Shown here piece after piece: positions 26,456 through 34,654 of a DNA stretch of 64,000 nucleotides (positions within the stretch are counted from its first letter, which is position 1; each line of letters begins with the position of its first letter). The position numbers and the translations under genes are program-made. The notes under the pieces are model-generated. The model was not told the DNA's origin, ran no database searches, and saw only the letters and a program-made list of their open reading frames with translations. This stretch comes from CALLPQ01 sp039819545 (lineage in GTDB: Bacteria > Pseudomonadota > Alphaproteobacteria > Caulobacterales > Parvularculaceae), in contig JBCBRS010000007.1 of NCBI GenBank assembly GCA_039819545.1, positions 62,001 to 126,000 of the forward strand. Reading direction: 5' to 3'.

Positions 26456-27655
26456 ATGTCATCGACGCCCAAACCACAAGCCGAAACGCCAACGCTCGAT
26501 TGGCGCGACCCCCTCATGCTTGATCAACTGCTCAGCGATGAAGAGCGTATGATCCGCGATGCTGCCCATGGATATTGCCAGGACAAGCTGATGCCGCGCG
26601 TGATCTCCGCCAATCGCGAGGAGCGGTTCGATCGGGAGATCATGACGGAGATGGGCGCGCAAGGGCTGCTCGGCGCAACGTTGCCGGACACCTATGGCGG
26701 CGCGGATGTGAACCATGTGTCTTATGGGCTGATTGCGCGCGAAGTGGAGCGGGTCGATTCCGGCTATCGCTCGGCCATGTCAGTACAGTCTTCGCTGGTG
26801 ATGCACCCGATTTATGCCTTCGGCGATGAGCCCCAACGGCGAAAGTTTTTGCCAAAACTCGCCAGCGGCGAATGGGTCGGCTGCTTTGGTCTGACCGAGC
26901 CCGATGGCGGTTCTGACCCTGGAGCCATGCGCACCACGGCCAAACCCGTTGATGGCGGTTACATCCTCAATGGCTCGAAAATGTGGATCACCAATTCACC
27001 GATTGCCGATCTCGCGGTTGTCTGGGCCAAGCTCGATGGTGCGATCCGCGGCTTCATCGTGGAGCGCGGGATGGATGGGTTCACAACACCGAAGATTGAA
27101 GGCAAACTTTCCCTGCGGGCGTCCGTCACCGGGGAGATTTCCCTCGCAGACGTTTTCGTGCCGGAGGAAAATCTGCTGCCCAATGTGAAGGGATTACGCG
27201 GACCATTCTCCTGCCTTAACAAAGCCCGCTACGGCATTGCCTGGGGCGCCATGGGGGCGGCGGAAGCGTGCTGGTTTGCCGCCCACGCCTACGCCATGGA
27301 CCGGGTCGTCTTTGGCAAACCAATCGCTGGCACACAGCTGGTCCAGAAAAAACTTGCCGATATGCAAACCGAGATTGCTCTGGGTCTGAGTGGCGCGTTG
27401 CAGCTTGGCCGGATGCTCGATGACGGGGTGTGGGCACCTGAAGCGATTTCTCTGATGAAGCGAAACAATTGCGGGAAGGCGCTCGATATTGCGCGCACCG
27501 CCCGCGATATTCATGGCGGCAACGGCATTTCCGATGAATATCCTGTGATGCGTCACGCGCTCAATCTTGAGACGGTGAATACGTATGAGGGCACCCACGA
27601 TGTGCACGCGCTGATCCTCGGGCGGGCACAAACCGGTTTGCAGGCCTTTCAATAG
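26456..27655 (+). CDS. gcdH: Glutaryl-CoA dehydrogenase
   Basis: FAD enzyme that oxidises and decarboxylates glutaryl-CoA to crotonyl-CoA in lysine/tryptophan or dicarboxylate breakdown. Full length (399 residues). Signatures: WRDPLMLDQLLSDEERMIRD at the start, YGLIAREVERVDSGYRSAMSVQSSLVM, the FAD-binding CFGLTEPDGGSDPGAM and WITNSPIADL, and the C-terminal NTYEGTHDVHALILGRA with the catalytic Glu at about 378. The combination of DSGYRSAMSVQSSL and YEGTHDVH separates it from other acyl-CoA dehydrogenases. AAAGGA lies upstream of the ATG. Confidence 0.92.
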   Translation: MSSTPKPQAETPTLDWRDPLMLDQLLSDEERMIRDAAHGYCQDKLMPRVISANREERFDREIMTEMGAQGLLGATLPDTYGGADVNHVSYGLIAREVERVDSGYRSAMSVQSSLVMHPIYAFGDEPQRRKFLPKLASGEWVGCFGLTEPDGGSDPGAMRTTAKPVDGGYILNGSKMWITNSPIADLAVVWAKLDGAIRGFIVERGMDGFTTPKIEGKLSLRASVTGEISLADVFVPEENLLPNVKGLRGPFSCLNKARYGIAWGAMGAAEACWFAAHAYAMDRVVFGKPIAGTQLVQKKLADMQTEIALGLSGALQLGRMLDDGVWAPEAISLMKRNNCGKALDIARTARDIHGGNGISDEYPVMRHALNLETVNTYEGTHDVHALILGRAQTGLQAFQ

Positions 27656-27839
27656 GAGATGGGCGCGGGTCACAGGCGGCGTATCTTTCCAAGCCTTCAT
27701 CTTGCCTCCCCATTGTGGACGCAAACTGACCTCGGTTTTGCCGGGTGATCCGTGCTATCTGACGTGCGACTCAGGGTGTAGCGAGCCCTTTCTCGCTCAG
27801 CCGCAACACGACACTTGCCAAACCAACAGGAGGCCGCCC

Positions 27840-28820
27840 ATGACCGGCACGCGTTTATTCCCTGTACTGCTTACTTTTCTGTCGATTCTGCTCACCACCG
27901 CATTCGTCTGCCCGGCGCACGCGCAAGGCCGTAGAGAAAAAGCAGAAGAGCTGGTGCGTGATGCCACCGAAACCCTGATCTATTTTGCCAACACGCCGGA
28001 GTTTAGCGGCCTGTGGGACAGCGCGGTTGACGCAAAAGCGATGGTGGTTGTGCCTGCCTCCTATCGCGCAGGGTTTTTGTTTGGGGGGTCAGGCGGCAAA
28101 GCCGTGATGGTTGCACGCAACGCTGACGGGTCGTGGTCAGGACCCACATTTTTGTCCATAGGATCGGTATCCTTCGGGCTTCAGGCGGGCGGCGAGGTTT
28201 CGGAGATTGTTCTTTTGGCCATGACCGATCGCGGCAAGGAGGGGCTTCTTGCTTCATCGGTAAAGCTTGGTGGTGACGTGACCATAGCGGCGGGACCTGT
28301 GGGGCTCGGTGCCAAGGCACAAACGGTTGATGTTTTGGCATTTGCCCGCACGCGTGGTCTGTATGGCGGGATTAGCCTTGAGGGCTCGATCCTTGATACC
28401 AAGAAACGGTGGAACCGCGCGTATTATGGTGCTGATGTTTCTGCCCTCGATGTTGTCTTTCGCGGGGTTGAGGATAATCCGGTATCGATCCCCCTGCGAG
28501 AGGCGGCGCTGGCGTTATCAAGCCGTAGCAATCGCAGCCGCGCCATCAGTCAGGCGGCGGATCAATCAGTGCCCGGACGGGCTCCTTTGCCCGACGCGGC
28601 GACGCTGACCCCGCCTGCCGGGCGGATTTATACCGCGCCCGGACAAAGGCAGGGTCAGGCTCAGCCAATCCCGGGAACGCCAAGCTACAACGCCTCCTCC
28701 GCGCCGGTGACAAGCGGTTCAATCCCCGCGCTGCGTGGCGGCGTGCCGGTGGAGCCGCGCTATGAAGACGACCCCATTTACGAAGATGTTTCGGGCGGTG
28801 CGCCGCTTAAACGACCCTAA
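27840..28820 (+). CDS. SYLF-domain (Ysc84-like) secreted lipid-binding protein
   Basis: Predicted exported protein of 326 residues. ATG at 27840 follows GGAGG and opens on a signal peptide (LFPVLLTFLSILLTTAFVCPAHAQ). The SYLF domain (about 30-225) shows KAMVVVPASYRAGFLFGGSGGKAVMVAR, SFGLQAGGEVSEIVLLAMTD and RGLYGGISLEGSIL. The C-terminal hundred residues are Pro/Ser/Arg-rich and look disordered. SYLF domains bind phosphoinositides in eukaryotes; the bacterial role is unclear. Confidence 0.85.
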   Translation: MTGTRLFPVLLTFLSILLTTAFVCPAHAQGRREKAEELVRDATETLIYFANTPEFSGLWDSAVDAKAMVVVPASYRAGFLFGGSGGKAVMVARNADGSWSGPTFLSIGSVSFGLQAGGEVSEIVLLAMTDRGKEGLLASSVKLGGDVTIAAGPVGLGAKAQTVDVLAFARTRGLYGGISLEGSILDTKKRWNRAYYGADVSALDVVFRGVEDNPVSIPLREAALALSSRSNRSRAISQAADQSVPGRAPLPDAATLTPPAGRIYTAPGQRQGQAQPIPGTPSYNASSAPVTSGSIPALRGGVPVEPRYEDDPIYEDVSGGAPLKRP

Positions 28821-28860
28821 CGAATGAAGCCAACCCGCCGCGCGGTTGCGGAGCAAAAAA

Positions 28861-29541
28861 ATGCCGTCTGAAAAGACTTACCAGAAGGGAACTGACGGGC
28901 GGGAGATTGCTCTCGAGGCCCGTGCGTCGGAGGAGGCGCGGTTATCCTCCCCCTCGGTGGCGCGAAATCGCGATGTCATTGCCGATGTGTTTTGCGCTCA
29001 TATGCCCGCCACCGGTGCGATCCTCGAAATCGCGTCCGGTACGGGGGAGCATGCCGTTACGCTCGCAAGGCGGTTGCCCGATGTGACGTTCTATCCCGGT
29101 GATCCTGACCCAGCGTCGCGGGCATCGATTATGGCGTGGGCTGACCATACCGGGCTCGTCAATATCGCCCCATGCCACGCGATTAATGTCATCACCGATC
29201 ACCCTGCGCCGGATCATCACGCGTATTTTCAGGGCGTGACGTGCATCAATATGATCCATATTGCGCCTTTTGCGGCCACTAAGGGGTTGTTCGCGTACGC
29301 AGCGGCCACCCTTGCGCCGGGCGGTTCCCTCTTTCTTTACGGCCCTTTCGCTCGCAATGGGCAGCACACGGCGCCCTCCAATGCCGACTTTGATGCCAGT
29401 CTAAAATCGCGCGATGCCGATTGGGGCGTTCGGGATCTCGACCGGGAGGTTATCCCTGTTGCTGAAAAGCGGGGCTTTCGGCTGGGTTCGGTGATCGACA
29501 TGCCCGCCAACAATCTGGCCGTCGTCTTTCACTCACGGTGA
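28861..29541 (+). CDS. DUF938 SAM-dependent methyltransferase-like protein
   Basis: Predicted class I methyltransferase of 226 residues. The ATG at 28861 follows GGAG; a TTG 15 bases earlier is less likely. The SAM-binding motif is ILEIASGTGEHAV, followed by FYPGDPDP in place of the usual acidic strand 2. Further DUF938 motifs are GVTCINMIHIAPF and LFLYGPFARNGQHTAPSNADFDASLKSRDADWG. The substrate is unknown. Neighbours do not suggest a pathway. Confidence 0.82.
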   Translation: MPSEKTYQKGTDGREIALEARASEEARLSSPSVARNRDVIADVFCAHMPATGAILEIASGTGEHAVTLARRLPDVTFYPGDPDPASRASIMAWADHTGLVNIAPCHAINVITDHPAPDHHAYFQGVTCINMIHIAPFAATKGLFAYAAATLAPGGSLFLYGPFARNGQHTAPSNADFDASLKSRDADWGVRDLDREVIPVAEKRGFRLGSVIDMPANNLAVVFHSR

Positions 29542-29602
29542 CGGGTTTGGCCTCTTCACAAAGTCGGGCCTTTGCGCCATACAAAGGTGAAGAGAGGGCA
29601 CT

Positions 29603-29911
29603 ATGGTTGCACGCATTTTCAAACCATCGCGCACCGCGATGCAGTCGGGCCGCGCAAAGTCAGCGGCCTGGGTTCTGGAATTTGATGCGCAGACTGCGCG
29701 GTCGATTGACCCCCTAATGGGGTGGACCAGCGCCTCCGACACCCGGCCAGGCCAAGTGCGCCTTACCTTTGAGACCAAAGACGAGGCCGTTGCATACGCA
29801 ACCGAGCATGGTGTGGCCCACCAGGTGATTGAGGCGCGCACGGCCAAGCCCGTGATCAAGGCATATGCCGATAATTTCAGTGCGAATCGACGCAAGCCCT
29901 GGACGCACTAA
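29603..29911 (+). CDS. NDUFS4-like complex I accessory subunit
   Basis: Small protein (102 residues) of the ETC complex I NDUFS4/18-kDa subunit family, an accessory component of NADH:ubiquinone oxidoreductase in alphaproteobacteria and mitochondria. Recognisable features: ARIFKPSRTAMQSGRAKSAAW at the start, DPLMGWTSASDT, LTFETKDEAVAYATEHG, and the terminal YADNFSANRRKPWTH. Single gene, away from the nuo operon, as usual in this class. Confidence 0.9.
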   Translation: MVARIFKPSRTAMQSGRAKSAAWVLEFDAQTARSIDPLMGWTSASDTRPGQVRLTFETKDEAVAYATEHGVAHQVIEARTAKPVIKAYADNFSANRRKPWTH

Positions 29912-30032
29912 GCCGGTATTTCTGCCCCGACGGCTTCAATCACGATAAACAGTTCTGGATAATCGATAGACCGCCTTGGGTCTGGCGTGCCGTTTTCTTA
30001 TGCTCCCCCCAACGAGAGAGGTGGAGGTGACC

Positions 30033-31391
30033 ATGCGCTGGATTGGTGTGACGAAAACAGGATTTTTGGGGGCGTTCGTCATTGGGGCGGCGGCCTTTGC
30101 CGCTTTCGGCTTTGTGGTCTCCCGGGCGACGGCAGCGTCAACAGCCACCGACACCGCATCTTTTCAAACCGAGGCACACGAGCGCGACGACGCGGATCGG
30201 GAAATCGCCAGCCCGGCGAGCGCTCGCGTTCAAATCTCAGATTTCCAGGGTCGCATCACCCTCAAACTTGCCGATGTGGACACGGTCTCCATCAATGATC
30301 CGCAAGCTGAAGAGCGTACGGAACAGGCCTATGTGACCCGTCTTCGCGCCAGCGATAATGGTGTTACATTTTCCATGGCCGGTCGCGCGCCCCTCACCGA
30401 CGATGACCTCCGGGGCTTTTACCGATACCAACGGGATAATTGGGGCGAAAGCGGCAACGAAATTCTGCGTTCTTATCTGGCGGATACCCCCGCGGTAACC
30501 CTCACGATGCCGATGGGGGCAGACATTGCCATTGAACGTTCCATCGCGATTGTAGGGATGGCAGATCCCGGTACCGAAAATGCCGATTCCGAACAGATAA
30601 AATTGGGACATGTGAAAGTGGGTCGCGGCGTGATCGGCGCAACGCTTGGCGATCTTGCTTCTGGCAATATTACGGTCGGCGGTATCGCCGATGTGGCGAT
30701 TGGCAATGTCGATGGCGCGCTAAAGGGCGCCTTATCGGGCTCAGCGAACTTTCGTGCGGGCACCTTGGGTGAGGCGCGTCTGGTTTTGAGCGGCTCCGGC
30801 AATATTGATACGGACGATATCAAGGGGCGTGGTGACCTGATCCTGAGCGGTTCCGGTAATCTGACCGTTGGCGCAATCGCGGCTGCGCCCGGTGGGTCGA
30901 GCGGAAAATCAACGGAAGAAACCAGCATGGTGCTGACCGGTTCCGGCAATATTACGGCCCGCGATGTGGGCCAGCCCGTGTCGGCGCGCATTACCGGCTC
31001 CGGCAATATCAGTCTTGATAATATCGGCGGAGATATCAGTACCCAGATTAGTGGATCGGGTCAGATCCGGGCCCGCGCCGTCGCTGGCGGCGCCACCGTG
31101 CGGATCAGCGGCTCTGGCGATCTTGATATAGACCGCGTGGACGGCATTGTTGACGTTTCTATCGGCGGCAACGGGCGCGTGCGGATTGATGATGGTCGTG
31201 CACAAGATCTCAAAGTTTCCATCGCTGGCAATGGTCATTTCACCCATCGCGGGATAGCCACCAATCTAAACGCGTCGATATCCGGCAATGGCAGCATCAA
31301 GGTGGCGCGTAATGAAGGCACCTTGAAGACCTCTCACCGCGATGGCGTCATTGAGGTCAATGGCGAGCGCATCAAACCGAAACGCCGATAG
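30033..31391 (+). CDS. Membrane-anchored GIN-domain (DUF2807) beta-helix protein
   Basis: Predicted exported protein of 452 residues. GGAGGTGACC precedes the ATG at 30033. One N-terminal membrane segment (about 9-33). From about residue 180 onward, SGSGNI-type turns repeat many times (for example LSGSGNIDTDDIKG, LSGSGNLTVGAI, ITGSGNISLDNIGG, ISGSGDLDIDRVDG, ISGNGSIKVAR). This is the pattern of the putative auto-transporter adhesin head GIN domain, a right-handed beta helix. Such proteins are thought to act in the envelope or at the surface, but no precise role is known. tRNA-Arg follows. Confidence 0.82.
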   Translation: MRWIGVTKTGFLGAFVIGAAAFAAFGFVVSRATAASTATDTASFQTEAHERDDADREIASPASARVQISDFQGRITLKLADVDTVSINDPQAEERTEQAYVTRLRASDNGVTFSMAGRAPLTDDDLRGFYRYQRDNWGESGNEILRSYLADTPAVTLTMPMGADIAIERSIAIVGMADPGTENADSEQIKLGHVKVGRGVIGATLGDLASGNITVGGIADVAIGNVDGALKGALSGSANFRAGTLGEARLVLSGSGNIDTDDIKGRGDLILSGSGNLTVGAIAAAPGGSSGKSTEETSMVLTGSGNITARDVGQPVSARITGSGNISLDNIGGDISTQISGSGQIRARAVAGGATVRISGSGDLDIDRVDGIVDVSIGGNGRVRIDDGRAQDLKVSIAGNGHFTHRGIATNLNASISGNGSIKVARNEGTLKTSHRDGVIEVNGERIKPKRR

Positions 31392-31439
31392 GCGCTGAGG
31401 CTATACCCGGCCAGCATTGCTACCTATAATGACGGGCAT

Positions 31440-31516
31440 GGCTCCGTAGCTCAGCTGGATAGAGCACCGGCCTTCTAAGCCGATGGTCGCAGGTTCGAAT
31501 CCTGCCGGAGTCGCCA
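31440..31516 (+). tRNA. tRNA-Arg (TCT)
   Basis: Complete 77-base cloverleaf including encoded CCA. Acceptor arms GGCTCCG and CGGAGTC; D arm AGCTCAGCTGGATAGAGC; anticodon loop CTTCTAA with anticodon TCT; T arm GCAGGTTCGAATCCTGC. An AT-rich accessory patch starts right after it. Confidence 0.97.
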
Positions 31517-31598
31517 ATTTTCAATTTGTCCGGACTTATGTAGGACGCGCATCAAAAATAAAATGGCGGAAGCCCCATGTGAATCGTAAAAACGGGGC

Positions 31599-32039
31599 AT
31601 GGAGATAGTTGCTAAAAATCTGATTGACGAGCGCAAGAACGTAGTTTCTCGGTTGCGCGATCATGAGAAGATATGCCGGGAACTGAAAACCACTCTTACC
31701 CATACTGACGCCACGCTTCGCCATCTCCGTTATTACCCAGACGGCGCAATTGACCCCAAAAAGCAAATGAGCGCGGGGCTGTTTTATAAAAGCGAGATGC
31801 CACGGCTTGTAATGTCGATCTTGCGCGAGAAACCGGACGGCATTGGGCTTCGCTATATCGTTGAAGCGATATGCCATCGTAAAGGTTGGGATATCGACGA
31901 TGAGCGATTTAACGCGGAATTGCGGGTTAAGGTGTCGCGAACGCTGGACCAACAGAAAATGAAGAAAATAGTCGAGCGTGTCGGGGATGAAGCTGTAGGC
32001 GTGTGGCGGGCTTCAGCAACTAGATTCCAGCCCGTTTAA
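31599..32039 (+). CDS. Hypothetical protein next to tRNA-Arg, possible winged helix
   Basis: A 146-residue product with no family I can name. The first 40 residues are helical and charged, coiled-coil-like (KNLIDERKNVVSRLRDHEKI). The second half (about 68-135), with MPRLVMSILREKPDGIGLRYIVEAI and RFNAELRVKVSRTLDQQKMKKIVERVG, has the look of a winged-helix domain. The stop overlaps the stop region of the convergent parA-like gene by 20 bases. Its place right after a tRNA and its composition suggest it belongs to an acquired segment. Confidence 0.6.
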   Translation: MEIVAKNLIDERKNVVSRLRDHEKICRELKTTLTHTDATLRHLRYYPDGAIDPKKQMSAGLFYKSEMPRLVMSILREKPDGIGLRYIVEAICHRKGWDIDDERFNAELRVKVSRTLDQQKMKKIVERVGDEAVGVWRASATRFQPV

Positions 32040-33021
32040 TTATTTCCGAGGCCAGTTTGTCAAATTGAATTTTTGCCTCATCTACTTGCATGTAGTGCCC
32101 TGGATTCACCAATCCGCGAAGTTCTCCTATTGCAACACCATGGTGTTGGGCTTCCGGAGCCAAGCTCTGAAAATGTTTTATCCCTCCGATCTTAAAGGAT
32201 CCATTTTGAGGAACTAGCTTAGGATTAATCTGCCGAAGGTCTTTTACAATCCGATTTGTAACTCGAGGTGCAATTTTTCTTTCCCATTCAGCATGAGGAT
32301 TGGCCGCATTTCTACCGGCTTTCACTTTAAATGCTGACGTGATGTACCCTAAATATTTCGGCTGCCCCAAAAAAATTCTGCCTTTATCGGCATTACTGGC
32401 CAAGCCGCGGATGGTTTCCCAATCTCGTACCCATTTTGAAATTGATCTTCCGACGGTGCTGAGTGCACGTAAAGAGAATAAATCAGCAGCAACTGGCGTA
32501 ATGAAAGAATCGCAATCTAATAAAATACTTCGATTTAAAGCTCCAACATTTGGACCTACATCATATAAGACAACATCAGCATTAAGATTTTTGGCAGTAC
32601 GACTGGTAACCTGACTAAGGGCCGTGGTGACATCATATCCTCTCGTTTTTCTGGCAAAACATTCGGTCCACATAGCTGGTAACTCTTCCTCATACTCAGA
32701 AAGCAAAACGTCACCGGGCAGTAAATTCACAGTAGAATTTTCGTTTACTGGGCACACATCTATTGTGGAAATTCCACTCCTTCCCTCAACGACTGGCTTA
32801 ACTGCAGACCAAAGTGTTTCACCTGTGCTATCGTCATCAGAATCCCCGAGCAAGTCTTCAAGCGCAGCTTCTTCCAGATAGAAAGACGTCAAGTTGCATT
32901 GCGGATCGGCATCTACAAGCAATACGCGCTTGCCCTGTGCTGCAAGTGAGCTTGCAATATTGATTGTCAATGTTGTTTTACCAACACCACCTTTGTGATT
33001 AAAAAGCGCAATTTTTTTCAT
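32020..33021 (-). CDS. ParA-family (MinD-like) ATPase
   Basis: Predicted 333-residue deviant-Walker ATPase. Start taken at 33021 (MKKIALFNHKGG), since the ten residues before it in the longer frame are not part of the fold. Motifs: KGGVGKTT (10-17), switch region VDADPQCNLTSF, and VLYDVGPNVGALNRSILLD. The C-terminal part has YLGYITSAFKVKAGRNAANPHAEWERKI, shared by a group of solitary ParA-like proteins near mobile genes. No ParB, parS repeats or replication gene is visible, so a plasmid-partition role is unlikely here. AT-rich codon use and location between a tRNA and a broken transposase indicate transfer. Confidence 0.8.
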   Translation of the reverse strand: MKKIALFNHKGGVGKTTLTINIASSLAAQGKRVLLVDADPQCNLTSFYLEEAALEDLLGDSDDDSTGETLWSAVKPVVEGRSGISTIDVCPVNENSTVNLLPGDVLLSEYEEELPAMWTECFARKTRGYDVTTALSQVTSRTAKNLNADVVLYDVGPNVGALNRSILLDCDSFITPVAADLFSLRALSTVGRSISKWVRDWETIRGLASNADKGRIFLGQPKYLGYITSAFKVKAGRNAANPHAEWERKIAPRVTNRIVKDLRQINPKLVPQNGSFKIGGIKHFQSLAPEAQHHGVAIGELRGLVNPGHYMQVDEAKIQFDKLASEIIKRAGI

Positions 33022-33087
33022 TGTAAAATCCGTCGATATGGGAACCCTCATATAGTTCGTTCGACAACTTCGTACAAACTTATTTTT

Positions 33088-33520
33088 TCATGCTGCTCGC
33101 TGCCAATATCCCTTCCAATCCCGACTAACTGGCGACCACATGGCATTGCGTACGATCCGGTTTGTCAGGGTTCCGTTGCTTTCACGACGGTGATCTTCCA
33201 AAAACGCAGCGTGGTTCGCATGAGCCGCAAGGTATTTCGGTGAAACATGATGGTGCTGACCACGGATCATGCGGCGCAGACGTGAGAAATAGCTCTCGAC
33301 AAAATTAGTGTGAACGCCGTCAAGCGAGTAAGCTTCGCTGTGATTGATGCGCTTAGTTGGGAAAAACCCTTCGAGATTGTCCCAATGTGATGCTTCGTTA
33401 GCGTTTACGATTGTGCCGCGGTCCAGACGCTCACGGGCGAACTGAACACCTTGTGATTCGCGTTTTGCAACAGTGGTCAGCGTACGCCATCTGTCGCGTC
33501 AATAGGGCGTATACCGCCTA
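33088..33520 (-). pseudogene. IS1595-type transposase remnant
   Basis: On the minus strand the region reads TLTTVAKRESQGVQFARERL, then ANEASHWDNLEGFFPTKRINH, then SLDGVHTNFVESYFSRLRRM and HHVSPKYLAAHANHAAFLED: the C-terminal half of an IS1595-family DDE transposase. A frameshift near 33480 separates it from an upstream in-frame piece (GIRPIDATDGV). The N-terminal half and the terminal inverted repeats are not seen. The element is therefore dead, but it marks past mobile activity next to the ParA gene. Confidence 0.85.
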
Positions 33521-33797
33521 TCCCATCGGGTTTTCAGCGCCTATGATTTGCCCGATCAGATCGAGAGAATCAGGTCGATGTCGATGAGGCGCCTCGGCTC
33601 TTCATTCCCTCGCGCAGCAGATTATGCCAACGGTTTGATGCATTCGGGATACATTTGATCAGCCAAAGATAGGAAGTTGTCCTTAAAATCAGCGAAGAGG
33701 GCTGAATCGTGGGGCGCGCGCGTGATATGCGGGGGACCACCGAAGGGGCCGGTTTTGCCCGATAGATTTGTATGTGGATTTGTATAGAGGCGCGCTC

Positions 33798-34445
33798 ATG
33801 TCGGACATTATCCTTTATATCGGTAACAAGAACCTGTCCTCCTGGTCTTTGCGGCCATGGTTATTGATGCGTCAGGCGGGCATTGAGTTTGAAGAACGGC
33901 TGGTGCGCCTTGATGTGGCAGAAGAGCGCGCAAGCCTCGGCGAAATTTCCCCGTCGGCACAGGTGCCTGCCCTCGTTCATGCGGGCCAGACCATCTGGGA
34001 TTCGATGGCCATTGCGGAATATCTAAATGAGCAGTTTCCCGCCGCGCAGCTATGGCCGGCGGAGCGGCAGGCCCGGGCGGCGGCGCGCTGTGTTTCCATG
34101 GAGATGCATGCGGGCTTTTCCAATTTGCGGCAATTCTGGCCGATGAATTTCTCCCGGGCCAACATGAACCATCTTTGCCCGCCGCCGGTGCACCGCGAAG
34201 CGTTGCGCATCGTGGAAATCTGGACCATGTGCCGGAAACGGTTTGGCAATCATGGCCCGTTCCTGTTTGGTCAGTTTTCCATCGCCGATGCCATGTATGC
34301 GCCGGTTGTCTCGCGGTTTCGCACTTACGGCCCGCTCGATTTGAATGAGCATGTGGTTGATTATTGCCAGACAGTCTGGACCTTGCCCGCTATGCGCGCC
34401 TGGGGCGAGGATGCAAAACGCGAGCTCGCGGGGGAGGCTATTTAG
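33798..34445 (+). CDS. Glutathione S-transferase family protein
   Basis: Predicted 215-residue cytosolic GST. The N-terminal thioredoxin-like domain shows ILYIGNKNLSSWSLRPWLLM, PSAQVPALVHAGQTIWDSMAIAEYL (the cis-Pro and glutathione gamma-glutamyl site). The C-terminal helical domain has FGQFSIADAMYAPVVSRFRTYG. Start at 33798 is preferred over 33768 because MSDIILYIGNK is the usual opening. Stands alone; detoxification or substrate-specific roles cannot be told apart. Confidence 0.88.
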   Translation: MSDIILYIGNKNLSSWSLRPWLLMRQAGIEFEERLVRLDVAEERASLGEISPSAQVPALVHAGQTIWDSMAIAEYLNEQFPAAQLWPAERQARAAARCVSMEMHAGFSNLRQFWPMNFSRANMNHLCPPPVHREALRIVEIWTMCRKRFGNHGPFLFGQFSIADAMYAPVVSRFRTYGPLDLNEHVVDYCQTVWTLPAMRAWGEDAKRELAGEAI

Positions 34446-34519
34446 GCCTCCATTTTTCCAACTGCGCGCGTGCCGCGACAGGACGGCCAAAGCACTCTAT
34501 TCTCTCCTACGACAGACTG

Positions 34520-34637
34520 AGAGCGCGTTCACAAAAAGTGTGTTCGTCGATGGTTCCCATCCATCGACCCCGGTTCGAACGCGCGAACCTTAAAAAAATC
34601 TAGAATGCGTTTTTGGTACAACAAAAAAGGAACGCAG
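34520..34637 (+). repeat. Structured dispersed repeat, copy A
   Basis: About 118 bases, matched in inverse orientation at 56747-56850. Shared blocks in order: AGAG[C/T]GCGTTCACAAAAAG with TGTG after it, GGTTCGAACGCGCGA, ATCTAGA[A/C]TGCGTTTTTG, CAACAAAAA and AACGCAG. Copy A has an extra hairpin (GTCGATGG and CCATCGAC arms) where copy B has a short T-rich stretch. A terminal stem TGCGTT/AACGCA encloses the loop. It ends 17 bases before the carotenoid oxygenase start, so it may be part of that transcript's leader or contain its promoter. Confidence 0.75.
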
Positions 34638-34654
34638 GCCAGGGGAGATGACAG

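Noticed and set aside
32020..33021. Plasmid origin or partition locus
   Set aside because: No ParB, iteron or parS-like repeats and no replication protein; flanks are chromosomal.
23577..33590. Shared ATGTCGATGAGGC at 23675 and 33577 as a mobile-element border
   Set aside because: Match is only about 13 bases and neither place has other features of an element end.
34560..34580. A tRNA gene suggested by GGTTCGAACGCGCGA
   Set aside because: No acceptor, D or anticodon arm can be drawn around it.
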